This document shows, one piece after another, positions 28,053 to 36,935 of a stretch of DNA of 64,000 nucleotides. A program made the position numbers and the translations under genes. The first letter of the stretch is position 1. Each line of letters starts with the position of its first letter. The notes under the pieces were generated by a model, which worked only from the letters and a program-made list of their open reading frames with translations, was not told the DNA's origin and made no database searches. This DNA comes from Solobacterium sp. (lineage in GTDB: Bacteria; Bacillota_I; Bacilli_A; Erysipelotrichales; Erysipelotrichaceae), in NCBI GenBank assembly GCA_017430925.1, contig JAFRMA010000057.1:1-64000 (forward strand). The letters are read 5' to 3'.

Positions 28053-30932
28053 CTACTGCTCTTTATTCAGAATTGTCAGTTCACCGCATTCCCTGAGTTT
28101 ATCTTCGTTGGCCACAACACATACCGACGCGTTCTTCATCGCCTCACGGAACCACTCTGCCGGTTCTCTGAAGTCTTCCGGCTTCGCTTCCAGCATTTCT
28201 TTTCTGGTCTGACTGCGGTATTCGTAGGTATTCCCTGCCATCCAGTTCATATCCGCTACTCTTACCTTTGTGCCTGGTGCCATTAACGGTTCTCCTGCCG
28301 CAATCGCACCGATGATATAGGAATCCAGAGGTTCTTTCCCGTCTGCCAGTATCTGTACGTATTCACCGGTCTGACGGAAGACTTCCAGGGTCTTTTCCGG
28401 GCTTGGATCACGGTAGGAACTGAAGGTAGCGATACCGCTCGGATCGATCGACATACTTGTGCCGTACGCTCCGCCCTTAACACGTACTTCGTTCCACAGA
28501 TAGCCATAGGTCAGGATATGGCTTAATACTCTCAGAGCACCGGAGTATCTGCCTCCGTAGACACTCAGGTCTGCGGACGCGCCGCTGTAGGCAATACCGG
28601 CAGGAATGGATATTCCTTCACCGTTGTGTGGTTCTTTCGGATAACGCACAGTCCCGCGTTCAAACGGCGCTCTTGGCAATGTGTCTGCCAGTCTCTTCAG
28701 TTCTTCCAGATTTTCTTCTCCGGTGACACTGAATGTCAGCCGTTCCGCATTGAACAGCACTTCCTGGTACATATACAGGTTATCGATGAGAGTGCTGATC
28801 TTTTCGTCAAAGTTCCTGTTCAGGTCAGCGGTCCACTCAATGGATTTATATCCCGACAGGTATTCCTTGGCCGCAGCTGATGCGTTATACTGCGCCGCTG
28901 TACGTAATACAGCTGCCGCATGACCGGCAGAGATCAGATTCTGGCGGTTCATTTCCGCTTCCTGGGCAATTAACGGCTTGATCATCTCCGGCTCAAATTT
29001 CGTCTTCCGGATGATCTCCAGGATCAGATCTACAGCTTTATCGAGATTCTTCTTCATCACGCTGCACACCACCTGCAGAAGCGGGATCGCCCTGTCCGGA
29101 TCATGATCGGCAGTGATTGCGGTCGTGCCGAAGGCGAGTGTGCCGAGATCTCTGCGGATTGCCTGACGCAGCTGGGGTACCGTGTAGTTCTCCGTTGGCA
29201 GGCTCATCAGAAGATCCGCGAACTCACCGACTTCTGCCAGGGCTTCTTTACGGATACCGTTTAACGCAAAGTACAGACTGAAGTATACGATTCCGGTATC
29301 CTGCGCAGGATATACCAGTACAGGAATACCACGATACTCCTGAACGGCTCCTTCGATCTTCTCCGGTTTCTCTTCCACATCACTGAGTTTCAGCTGCGGT
29401 AATGTTGCGAGTTGTTCAGGGGTATCCGGCGCAGCCTGCCATTCATCCAGGTTACGGTTTAATTCGATGTATTTACCGATGTCCTCCCAGCTTTCTTTCG
29501 CTGTGTGAAGGCGTTCTTTCTCTTCTTCGTCATTCTGTTTTCCGAGTTGTCTGGACGGTACGACAATGACGGTGGATACCTGTTCATCATCCAGGAGGCC
29601 TTCACGGATCAGCTGTTCGAAATATCCCTGATCTGCTTTCTCACGCAGTTCATCAAAGACGGATGAACAGTTCAGGTATAACTTGATATCTCCGCCGTAC
29701 AGCCAGGATTTCAGCGCAAACATCGCGTAGATCAGTCCGCTGGGTTCTTTCGGTTCATGGTAGCGGAATTCCATCTGGTTCAGAATCGCGTGGATCTCAT
29801 CACGGTCCAGACCTTCATCCACGATCTTTTTCAATGTATCCTTGACGGTACGGATCACGGTTTCCTTGTCCTTGAGGTTTGTGTTGCGGACATTCAGGGT
29901 AATGTACGGCTGGAGTATTTCATCCATCATGGCGATATCCACATCTTTACCCAGACCTGAATCGATGATTGCCTTCTTCAGGGGGGTTTCATTCGATCCG
30001 GTAAGTACTTCGGAGATCACGTTCCATGCGAAGATCTTGTCAATTTCCTGATAGTCTGCCGCAATCTTGGCCAGAGAGATCATCGTGCGATCTTCTTCCT
30101 CTTCTTCAGGACCGATCTCATATTCACGGACGACTTCCGATGCCGGCAGGGTCTCCTGCTTATCGATCGTGATATTCATTTCCTGACGGTCGTATTCCTG
30201 CAGTACATCGTTGATCCGGGACAGTACGGTATCGATGTCCATATCTCCGTCCAGGAAGAATAACGCGTTGGAAGGGTGATAGAAACGTTTGTGGGTTTCA
30301 ATGAACTGTTCATAGGTCAGTTCCGGGATATGCTTGGGATCACCGCCGGAAACGAAACGATAACAGGTATCCTTGAATAACAGACGGTTGATCGCGTCGA
30401 CGATCACTTCATCCACAGACGCGAAAGCACCTTTCATTTCGTTGAATACAACACCGTTGTATACAGGTTCATCTTCCGTATCCCGGATTTCATAGTGCCA
30501 GCCTTCCTGGTAGAAGATATTCGGGTTATGGTAAATCGCCGGGTGGAATACAGCGTCCAGATAGACATCCATCAGGTTCAGAAAGTCCTGGGGATTCCGG
30601 CTGGATACCGGGTACATGGTCTTATCCGGAAAAGTCATCGCGTTCAGGAATGTCTGCATACTGCTCTTTAACAGTTCCACGAACGGTTCTCTCACCGGGT
30701 ACTTCGCGGAGCCGTTTAAGACAGTATGTTCAAGAATATGAAATACTCCCGTATCATCTTCAGGTACGGTCTTAAATGCCACAGAGAAGGTCTTATTCGT
30801 GTCATTACGCTTAAGATAAGCCAGCCGGGCACCGGACTTCTCATGTTCCATTACTGTCAGAATACCGCCGCAGTCCGCGACTTCTTCCACACTGACAACG
30901 GTAAACCCATGAATTACTTCATTAACTTCCAT
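28053..30932 (-). CDS. M16C metalloprotease, presequence-protease/insulinase family
   Basis: A 959-residue zinc peptidase with the full four-domain M16C layout of PreP/Cym1-type enzymes, which close around and degrade short peptides. The inverted zinc motif H65-I-L-E68-H69 is intact. The distal zinc-binding Glu should lie some 75 residues on; a likely one is in N-E-M-K-G-A-F. A glycine-rich R-V-K-G-G-A-Y-G segment late in the protein is characteristic of the family's substrate-binding C-terminal half. No signal peptide is seen, so it is cytoplasmic, probably recycling peptides. It is the last gene of an eight-gene operon, 18 bases after the lactonase gene. Confidence 0.94.
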   Translation of the reverse strand: MEVNEVIHGFTVVSVEEVADCGGILTVMEHEKSGARLAYLKRNDTNKTFSVAFKTVPEDDTGVFHILEHTVLNGSAKYPVREPFVELLKSSMQTFLNAMTFPDKTMYPVSSRNPQDFLNLMDVYLDAVFHPAIYHNPNIFYQEGWHYEIRDTEDEPVYNGVVFNEMKGAFASVDEVIVDAINRLLFKDTCYRFVSGGDPKHIPELTYEQFIETHKRFYHPSNALFFLDGDMDIDTVLSRINDVLQEYDRQEMNITIDKQETLPASEVVREYEIGPEEEEEDRTMISLAKIAADYQEIDKIFAWNVISEVLTGSNETPLKKAIIDSGLGKDVDIAMMDEILQPYITLNVRNTNLKDKETVIRTVKDTLKKIVDEGLDRDEIHAILNQMEFRYHEPKEPSGLIYAMFALKSWLYGGDIKLYLNCSSVFDELREKADQGYFEQLIREGLLDDEQVSTVIVVPSRQLGKQNDEEEKERLHTAKESWEDIGKYIELNRNLDEWQAAPDTPEQLATLPQLKLSDVEEKPEKIEGAVQEYRGIPVLVYPAQDTGIVYFSLYFALNGIRKEALAEVGEFADLLMSLPTENYTVPQLRQAIRRDLGTLAFGTTAITADHDPDRAIPLLQVVCSVMKKNLDKAVDLILEIIRKTKFEPEMIKPLIAQEAEMNRQNLISAGHAAAVLRTAAQYNASAAAKEYLSGYKSIEWTADLNRNFDEKISTLIDNLYMYQEVLFNAERLTFSVTGEENLEELKRLADTLPRAPFERGTVRYPKEPHNGEGISIPAGIAYSGASADLSVYGGRYSGALRVLSHILTYGYLWNEVRVKGGAYGTSMSIDPSGIATFSSYRDPSPEKTLEVFRQTGEYVQILADGKEPLDSYIIGAIAAGEPLMAPGTKVRVADMNWMAGNTYEYRSQTRKEMLEAKPEDFREPAEWFREAMKNASVCVVANEDKLRECGELTILNKEQ

Positions 30933-30950
30933 TTCTATTTCCTGCCATTT

Positions 30951-31874
30951 CTAATTGATTGCCAGACATACCGGTTCCGGTATATCGATTTGATCCAGTG
31001 TTTCACCGATCTTTCCGTCCGGTTCAAGTCTGTTTATTCTTACCTGATTACTGAAACGGTTCGCTGTAAGACAATAGTTCTCATTTACCAGGATATCCCG
31101 GGGATGATCACCGCCGCAGTCCATATCCTGAAGGATCTTCATCTCTGTACTGCTGATCACCAGGATACGGTTGATTCCGCGCACGGAGACATACAGAAGA
31201 TCCCGTGCAGGATGTATGCGTATTGCCGCAGAAGAAGCTTCTTTCCGCGCAGATAAACGCAATGTATCCAGGATCTTCCAGTCACGGACACGGATCCTGT
31301 ACAGTTCGTTACTGAGCTCAGAAACAACGTAGAGATGCCGGTGATCATGAGAGTAGATCCCATGTCTTGGACCGGTGCCTTTCGCAAAACGTACTTCGGT
31401 ATATTCTTTCAGGTCATGGGTGTAGATCTTCAGTACATCGTCCAGAAGCACGGGAACCACAAGATAATGCTCATCCGCAATTACCTGATGACAACCTGCC
31501 TCAGGATGAAAAGATACGGTCTCAACTTCAGAGATCCTGTTATCCCTGCAGATCAACCGTGAAAAATGTCCCTGATGATAGTTTGCGGTATAGATTTCTT
31601 CCCCGCGTACCGTCACATAGCACGAAGTATCTTCTTCATAAATCTTTGCGGTAAGCCAGGTTCCGCCGTAATCATACAGCGCAATCCCTGCGCCTTCCGC
31701 GGTCTTCTCAATCGTGATCAGTTTGCCCGCATCCGTGACAAGATACTTCGGGTCCTGTATCCCAGCGAATACTTCCGGCGCAGAGAAATGATCCTCCAGG
31801 ATCTGTGCGCGGTAGATTCCCTGACTTCCGGTACCGGAGTAAGTACCGATGTATAAATTACTTCCGGATGACAT
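30951..31874 (-). CDS. Lactonase family beta-propeller (6-phosphogluconolactonase-like)
   Basis: A 307-residue seven-bladed propeller of the YbhE/Pgl lactonase family, which hydrolyses 6-phosphogluconolactone in the oxidative pentose-phosphate pathway in studied members. The N-terminus Y-I-G-T-Y-S and the blades with H-Q-V and G-P-R-H-G fit the family; the latter pair of histidine-bearing loops is conserved around the active site. It is somewhat shorter than the usual 340 residues, so exact function is less certain. Its ATG overlaps the end of the flavin reductase gene by 17 bases, so translation is probably coupled. No zwf or gnd gene lies nearby. Other sugar lactones are possible substrates. 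Confidence 0.82.
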   Translation of the reverse strand: MSSGSNLYIGTYSGTGSQGIYRAQILEDHFSAPEVFAGIQDPKYLVTDAGKLITIEKTAEGAGIALYDYGGTWLTAKIYEEDTSCYVTVRGEEIYTANYHQGHFSRLICRDNRISEVETVSFHPEAGCHQVIADEHYLVVPVLLDDVLKIYTHDLKEYTEVRFAKGTGPRHGIYSHDHRHLYVVSELSNELYRIRVRDWKILDTLRLSARKEASSAAIRIHPARDLLYVSVRGINRILVISSTEMKILQDMDCGGDHPRDILVNENYCLTANRFSNQVRINRLEPDGKIGETLDQIDIPEPVCLAIN

Positions 31875-32334
31875 CGATCACTTCACCGATAAACATACGA
31901 TGAGGAGCTTCCGTGGTATATGTGCGCTGAACGACAGCTTCCGGAATATTCTCCAGAACCAGGTCATTGTAGTAGATCTTCCGGCAGACCAGAGTTACCT
32001 TTGCCTGTTCGAAGGTTACGCCATGTTCAAGCTTTACCGGTACAAATCCGGTGACAGCTTCCTTGTCTGTATTTCTTCCGGAGGTTGAGCCGTATACCTG
32101 CATGGCATTCCGGTACTGTTCGTCATAGAAACTGACGGTAAAGTATTCACTGTCATTCATGAACTGATATGTATAACGTACAGGTTTGACATAGACGGTG
32201 ACGACCGGCTTTCCCCAGAGTGTACCCAGTCCGCCCCAGGAGATCGTCATCGCATTGTAGTGTTCCTGTTCACCGGCACAGACGATTGCCCATTCCTTGT
32301 CGAAGATTTCAAAAGATTTCGCTGTAAATTCCAT
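31858..32334 (-). CDS. Flavin reductase-like FMN-binding protein
   Basis: A 158-residue split-barrel protein of the flavin-reductase-like family. The N-terminal strand pair with N-A-M-T-I-S-W-G-G-L-G and the V-K-P-x-R-Y-T loop match the FMN-phosphate-binding region. Members reduce FMN with NAD(P)H or use bound FMN for electron transfer; the exact reaction is not readable here. A strong ribosome-binding site (AGGAGG) precedes the ATG. It follows the PrsW gene by 11 bases and overlaps the lactonase gene, within the tmk operon. It is full length and has no added domains. Confidence 0.85.
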   Translation of the reverse strand: MEFTAKSFEIFDKEWAIVCAGEQEHYNAMTISWGGLGTLWGKPVVTVYVKPVRYTYQFMNDSEYFTVSFYDEQYRNAMQVYGSTSGRNTDKEAVTGFVPVKLEHGVTFEQAKVTLVCRKIYYNDLVLENIPEAVVQRTYTTEAPHRMFIGEVIDVIRK

Positions 32335-32345
32335 TGTGCTGCCTC

Positions 32346-33071
32346 CTAGAAAATCGGTTCATCACTACGGGATTCTTTCCGGATCAGACGGTAGATCCCG
32401 ATATACATCAATACGATAAATATTACGAACAGAATCATGGCTGTATCCGTTCCCACAAGCGCTGTGGCATCGTAGAAACTATGCAGGGCAGTCGCTGCGA
32501 GATATCCGTAGACCAGGTTTCTTTTAGCGCCCTTGTCATCACCCCAGACATCCGCGATCTTCGCCCTGCCGTAGAATACGCCCATCGCCACCGCAAAGGA
32601 CATATGCCCCGGAATTGCCAGTACTGCCCGCAGACCCGCTGTTGCCAGACCATACTGCAGGACATAGAAGATATTCTCAAATGCCGCAAAGCCGAGAGAC
32701 ACTGCCACGGCATAGATCACACCGTCATAACGGTAGTTAAAATCCGCGTTGTTCCAGGTATTTCTCTTCATGAAATAGAACTTGCAGGCTTCTTCAATCA
32801 GACCGGTAAGGATCGCGATGATCACCATATAGACAACCGGTGATTCAATCGGTGCATACGGCAGAAAGACATCCTGTGATACGGTTTCCAGAACGATTGC
32901 CGGCAGGCAGGATAATACTCCCGCAAATACCAGTTTACGAATCAGGGGAACCGGTTCTTTCTCGTGTTTATCTGTCTTATAAATATAGACCAGCATGGTC
33001 AGTGCCGGAGCAATCGCTGCCAGGATCAATATTACAGGTTCCCGAAGCGCAGGAATAATACTTCTACTCAT
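32346..33071 (-). CDS. PrsW-family intramembrane metalloprotease
   Basis: A 241-residue protein with about seven membrane segments and the PrsW signature: E-E-A-C-K in segment 4 region, F-E-N after the next helix, an H-M-S-F and a final L-H-S-F-Y-D, together supplying the Glu and His residues expected to bind zinc. In Bacillus PrsW performs site-1 cleavage of anti-sigma factor RsiW; related proteins act on other membrane substrates. No sigma or anti-sigma gene is in the window, so the substrate is unknown. It lies 9 bases after rsmI, in the tmk-led operon. Confidence 0.9.
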   Translation of the reverse strand: MSRSIIPALREPVILILAAIAPALTMLVYIYKTDKHEKEPVPLIRKLVFAGVLSCLPAIVLETVSQDVFLPYAPIESPVVYMVIIAILTGLIEEACKFYFMKRNTWNNADFNYRYDGVIYAVAVSLGFAAFENIFYVLQYGLATAGLRAVLAIPGHMSFAVAMGVFYGRAKIADVWGDDKGAKRNLVYGYLAATALHSFYDATALVGTDTAMILFVIFIVLMYIGIYRLIRKESRSDEPIF

Positions 33072-33080
33072 AGATGTCCC

Positions 33081-33935
33081 CTAACTAGTCTTCTCATGTA
33101 CGATCTCATAGATCTTATTCTTGGATATTCCTGTCTTACGGGCAATTTCCTTCACTGCGTCTGACCGGGATATCCCCTGTTCGATATATTCGTTGACCAT
33201 GTGCAGGATCTCCCCGTAATCGACATCTTTCTCATAGTCATCACGGTTTCCTTCCACCACGACCACGATCTCACCTTTGAGACCTTCTGCCTCTTTGCGG
33301 AGTTCACTGACTGTACCACGCAGGAATTCTTCGTGGATCTTGGTCATTTCCCTGGCAATGCAGCATCTCCTGTCCCCCAGCACTTCCTGTACACATTCCA
33401 GCATACGGGTAATACGGTGCGGAGCTTCGTAGAATACCAGAGTCATCGGATAACTGCGGTATTCAATCAGTTTCTTCCGGCAGTCATTGGCAGAAGAAGG
33501 TAAAAAACCCACAAAGATAAACGGCTGGGCAGTAAGACCGCTGGCCACGACCGCGTTCAAAACAGCGCTGCTTCCGGAGATTGGTACGACATTATATCCG
33601 CGGGAAGAAGCTTCCATGACAACTCTCTGTCCGGGATCACTGATCAGCGGATACCCTGCGTCACTGATCAAAGCCACATTCTGTCCCTGGGACAATAAGT
33701 GGATAATTCCTCTCGAGCTTGGATCTTCGTTGAAGTTCTGGTAGGAGATTAGTCTGGCATGAATATCAAAATGCTTGAGAAGCTGTCCGGAAGTACGTGT
33801 ATCTTCACAGGCAATCACATCCACCTGTTTTAATACTTCTACTGCCCTGGGGGTCATCTCATCCATATTGCCGATCGGCGTCGCTACCAGATACAGGGTC
33901 GGCATGTCATTTTCAAAACTCTTCTGCCTGATCAT
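33081..33935 (-). CDS. rsmI: 16S rRNA (cytidine-1402 2'-O) methyltransferase RsmI
   Basis: SAM-dependent methyltransferase of the tetrapyrrole-methylase fold that modifies C1402 in the ribosomal P site. Conserved blocks are present: L-V-A-T-P-I-G-N at the start, A-C-E-D-T-R-T-S, L-I-S-D-A-G-Y-P and a glycine/alanine-rich P-I-S-G-S-S-A. The C-terminal 45 residues form a small helix-turn-helix-like tail (T-G-I-S-K-N-K-I-Y) seen in many Firmicute homologues. The 284-residue length is normal. The start with a GAAGGA site lies 2 bases after the ricT stop. Its position downstream of holB and ricT is the classic Firmicute order, although yabA, commonly between, is missing. Confidence 0.96.
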   Translation of the reverse strand: MIRQKSFENDMPTLYLVATPIGNMDEMTPRAVEVLKQVDVIACEDTRTSGQLLKHFDIHARLISYQNFNEDPSSRGIIHLLSQGQNVALISDAGYPLISDPGQRVVMEASSRGYNVVPISGSSAVLNAVVASGLTAQPFIFVGFLPSSANDCRKKLIEYRSYPMTLVFYEAPHRITRMLECVQEVLGDRRCCIAREMTKIHEEFLRGTVSELRKEAEGLKGEIVVVVEGNRDDYEKDVDYGEILHMVNEYIEQGISRSDAVKEIARKTGISKNKIYEIVHEKTS

Positions 33936-33937
33936 AA

Positions 33938-35128
33938 CTATCCTTCGTTTTTATGTTTGGAAGACTTGAAACTGCGAACCGTGATATTCGGGTTCTTGTT
34001 TTCGGTCAGAGATTCCTGACGACGCGGACGTTTCTGGTTGTCCCTGCGGTCGTTTCTCTCCTTCTTTGCCTGTTTCGGCGGTTCTTTCTTCTCTTCACGC
34101 GGACGTTCCGGTTTACTGTGTTTCTGTACATTGCGTGCAGGCTGTATCTGTACAGGTGCCGGTTTCTTCTCCGGTTTCTCTTCCGAAGCTGCCTGCTTCG
34201 CCTCAATTTCCGCGCTCTTGACTACCTTGACATTCCTTCTGCGGTTATCCCCGGGTTTCTTCAGGGATACACCTTTGCGGATGATCGCTTTCTGCCGGAG
34301 TTCATCCAGAGTCAGGATCTGGTAGGTTTCACTGTTCTCGATCCGGGCTTCATTCGCGATCACATTGATCGATGTGACCTTGTACAGATCTTCTTCGTAT
34401 TCCACATGACCGCCTAATTTAGGAAGTCCTTCGATCTTTTCCTTGTAGAATTCATCCTCATACTTCAGACAGCACATCAGTTTTCCGCACATACCGGATA
34501 ACTTCTCAATATTCAGAGCCAGCTGCTGGTTCTTCGCCATATTGATCGAGATAATGTCAAAGTGTTCCTTGAACTTGGAACAGCAGCACTCTCTGCCGCA
34601 GATCCCGATACCGCCGATCATCTTTGCCTTATCACGGTCACCGATCTGTCTCAGTTCAATACGGCAGCGTAATCTTGCGCCTAAACGCTTCAGTAATTCG
34701 CGGAAATCCACTCTCTGGTCTGCCATGTATACGATCAGTATCTTTGTACGGTCCAGGACGTATGTCGCGCTCAAAAGACGCATTTCCAGCCCCAGATCAC
34801 TGACTTCTTCCTGACATACCTTCAGGGCGTCCTTGGCGTAGAGGAAATTCATCTCAAAGTTCTGCAGATCCTCTTCCTCTGCTATACGCAGAACAGGACT
34901 TAATACCAGAGACGTCGGATGACTTTCCAGACTTACGGAATTACTCTGGCATACTCCCAGTTCAATACCCTGGGATGTTTCTACAACAACCGATACACCG
35001 GGTTCCAGATCTTTGATATCGGTACCGAATGTATAGGATTTACTGGTATTATGAAACTTAACCTGTACGGTATAGAGGAAGTTTCTGACAATGGGTTCAT
35101 CTTGTACAGTGATTTCTGTCATTGTCAT
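33938..35128 (-). CDS. ricT: PSP1/RicT-family regulatory iron-sulfur protein
   Basis: Homologue of Bacillus YaaT/RicT, which with RicA and RicF forms an Fe-S complex that steers RNase Y mRNA processing. The PSP1 core occupies about residues 20-260, with the conserved cysteine clusters C-G-R-E-C-C-C-S and C-G-K-L-M-C-C-L that carry the complex's 4Fe-4S centres. After residue 290 comes a basic, proline- and lysine-rich tail of about 100 residues (P-E-K-K-P-A-P, R-R-D-N-Q-K-R) that is likely unstructured and could bind RNA; Bacillus RicT has only a short tail. A GGAGGTG site precedes the ATG, 5 bases after holB. Confidence 0.94.
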   Translation of the reverse strand: MTMTEITVQDEPIVRNFLYTVQVKFHNTSKSYTFGTDIKDLEPGVSVVVETSQGIELGVCQSNSVSLESHPTSLVLSPVLRIAEEEDLQNFEMNFLYAKDALKVCQEEVSDLGLEMRLLSATYVLDRTKILIVYMADQRVDFRELLKRLGARLRCRIELRQIGDRDKAKMIGGIGICGRECCCSKFKEHFDIISINMAKNQQLALNIEKLSGMCGKLMCCLKYEDEFYKEKIEGLPKLGGHVEYEEDLYKVTSINVIANEARIENSETYQILTLDELRQKAIIRKGVSLKKPGDNRRRNVKVVKSAEIEAKQAASEEKPEKKPAPVQIQPARNVQKHSKPERPREEKKEPPKQAKKERNDRRDNQKRPRRQESLTENKNPNITVRSFKSSKHKNEG

Positions 35129-35133
35129 CTTGT

Positions 35134-36237
35134 TTACACCTCCATTCTATATACAGCCTGATTCAGCAGGAGACTCAGATCATTCACTCTGTTACAGCGG
35201 TCTCTTTCTTCTACCGCAATCTCCAATATACGCTGATAATCACGCCTGATATGCTTTTTTACAGCATTATGATACCATGAAGGACCGTCATGCGCATCTT
35301 TCAGGATATCCTCACAGTAACCGATCACCATTCCGAAAAACATCTCCAGAAGATCCAGATTACTGTCTTTTACATTTTCGTCTGAACGCAGATCTTTCGG
35401 CTTGATCCGGTATCTTACGTCATAATCCACCAGGAACAGGTCCCGGTTTCCTTCGATGCCTGCCCACTGTTTAAACATGAGCTTGGCACGCTGATAAGAA
35501 ACGGATGCGGCACGCCGGGTATATCCGGAAGTCTGCGCCAGGATCCGTGAGAGAAAGAATGCGTCTTCGGCATCGGTTCCTTCCTGCAGGGCGAGTTCCC
35601 GGTATACCTCTTCCGGGATCGGATAAAAACGGATGGGAATACAGCGGGAGATGATCGTCGGCAGTAATCTCTCCGGATTATCCGCAATCAGGATCGCATA
35701 AACATTCTCTGCCGGTTCTTCCAGGAACTTCAGCAGGCTGTTCATGGCGCCGATCGTCATGTTTTCACAACGGTCAATGATATAGACCTTGCGGTTATGT
35801 TTCTCCATGGATGTCTTCGCAAACACCGACTGGATCATATCCACGTCTTTCTTGTCAATCGATTGTTTCTGGTATCCGTCAAAGATCAACAGATCTCCGT
35901 ACGTTCCTTCCGCGATCCTCCGGCAGTCTGCCTGATCTTCTTCACTGCGTTCTTCTTCTCTGATCAGGCCGTCATCTGATCCGAGGATCACACTCTGTGC
36001 CAGAAGTACCGCCATCTCCCGTTTCAGACTTCCCCGCTTCCCGGTAAAGAGATACGCATGGGAGACATCTTGTGTACGTATCGTCTGATCAAGCAGACGA
36101 AAAACAACCGGCTGGTTTACTTCCAGCAGAGTACGGGCAGTCTTTCTCTCTTCACGGAGACTGCGGTCCTCTTCTTCCTGGTGTCTTGCGGCCTGGATCA
36201 GCGCTGATTCTTTTTTGGTCAGTCCGGCATCAGCCAT
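35134..36237 (-). CDS. holB: DNA polymerase III delta-prime subunit
   Basis: Clamp-loader subunit that helps place the sliding clamp at replication forks. The H-A-Y-L-F-T-G segment (about residue 63) marks the AAA fold; the phosphate-binding loop reads G-K-R-G-S-L, degenerate as expected since delta-prime does not hydrolyse ATP. The sensor block N-S-L-L-K-F-L-E-E-P is intact. At 367 residues it is slightly longer than usual owing to a charged N-terminal extension of about 40 residues. The ATG with an AAGGGG site is 3 bases inside an in-frame TTG; it overlaps tmk by 8 bases, so the two are translationally linked. Confidence 0.93.
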   Translation of the reverse strand: MADAGLTKKESALIQAARHQEEEDRSLREERKTARTLLEVNQPVVFRLLDQTIRTQDVSHAYLFTGKRGSLKREMAVLLAQSVILGSDDGLIREEERSEEDQADCRRIAEGTYGDLLIFDGYQKQSIDKKDVDMIQSVFAKTSMEKHNRKVYIIDRCENMTIGAMNSLLKFLEEPAENVYAILIADNPERLLPTIISRCIPIRFYPIPEEVYRELALQEGTDAEDAFFLSRILAQTSGYTRRAASVSYQRAKLMFKQWAGIEGNRDLFLVDYDVRYRIKPKDLRSDENVKDSNLDLLEMFFGMVIGYCEDILKDAHDGPSWYHNAVKKHIRRDYQRILEIAVEERDRCNRVNDLSLLLNQAVYRMEV

Positions 36238-36856
36238 CAATAATCCCCTTGACTAAGAGATATGCGTCATGAATGACTTCTTCCAGGGGACGATTCGCGT
36301 TCACAACGATGATTCTGTTCCGGAAGGTTCCGGTTATCTGCCGGTATCCCTGGTATACCGCCTGATGAAATTCCAGACTTTCCTGATCCAGACGGTCCAG
36401 ATATGCCCGGTCAGAGATCCGTTTCAGTCCTTCTTCCGGTGTTACATCCAGATAGATCGTCTTATCCGGCATATATCCTTCAATCGCAAACTTGTTGATA
36501 CTCATCACATCCTCAGCACCGATGTGTCTTGCGTATCCCTGGTAAGCCAGAGAACTGTCCACAAACCGGTCACTGATCACACTGATGCCTTCTTCCAGGC
36601 AGGGAATCACCTTATCCACAAGATGTTGACGACGTGCTGCCGCATACAGTAAAGCTTCTGTACGCGCATCCATATCCGTATTCTTCGGATCCAGAATAAT
36701 CCCACGTATTTCTTCTGCGATTTCACTTCCTCCCGGTTCACGTGTATATCGGACCGTATATCCTTCATTCTGCAGTTTTTCGGTTACTGCTGTACTGACT
36801 GTTGTCTTTCCCGAACCGTCGGGACCTTCAAACGTTATAAATTTTCCTTTTTTCAT
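36230..36856 (-). CDS. tmk: Thymidylate kinase
   Basis: Phosphorylates dTMP to dTDP with ATP, the committed step for dTTP. Walker A G-P-D-G-S-G-K-T-T is at residues 11-19, the D-R-F motif with S-L-A-Y-Q-G occurs near residue 97, and a lid region with R-I-S-D-R follows. The 208-residue length is standard. It is the first gene of an eight-gene operon. There is no ribosome-binding site before the ATG; an extended -10 ends only 7 bases upstream, so the mRNA is probably leaderless. The divergent kinase gene at 36936 has a normal leader. Confidence 0.97.
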   Translation of the reverse strand: MKKGKFITFEGPDGSGKTTVSTAVTEKLQNEGYTVRYTREPGGSEIAEEIRGIILDPKNTDMDARTEALLYAAARRQHLVDKVIPCLEEGISVISDRFVDSSLAYQGYARHIGAEDVMSINKFAIEGYMPDKTIYLDVTPEEGLKRISDRAYLDRLDQESLEFHQAVYQGYRQITGTFRNRIIVVNANRPLEEVIHDAYLLVKGIIDG

Positions 36857-36863
36857 AGTTAAA

Positions 36864-36872
36864 ATTATAACA
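36864..36872 (-). promoter_or_regulatory. Extended -10, leaderless promoter of the tmk operon
   Basis: Minus strand TGT followed by a perfect TATAAT (36864-36869), then 7 bases and the ATG. No -35 match is seen. A plus-strand TATAAT at 36910-36915 serves the divergent kinase gene. Confidence 0.6.
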
Positions 36873-36935
36873 CCACAAATACTAATTTTTCGGGTTTTCT
36901 TATCTGTCGTATAATATCAGTACAGGAGAATTCTT

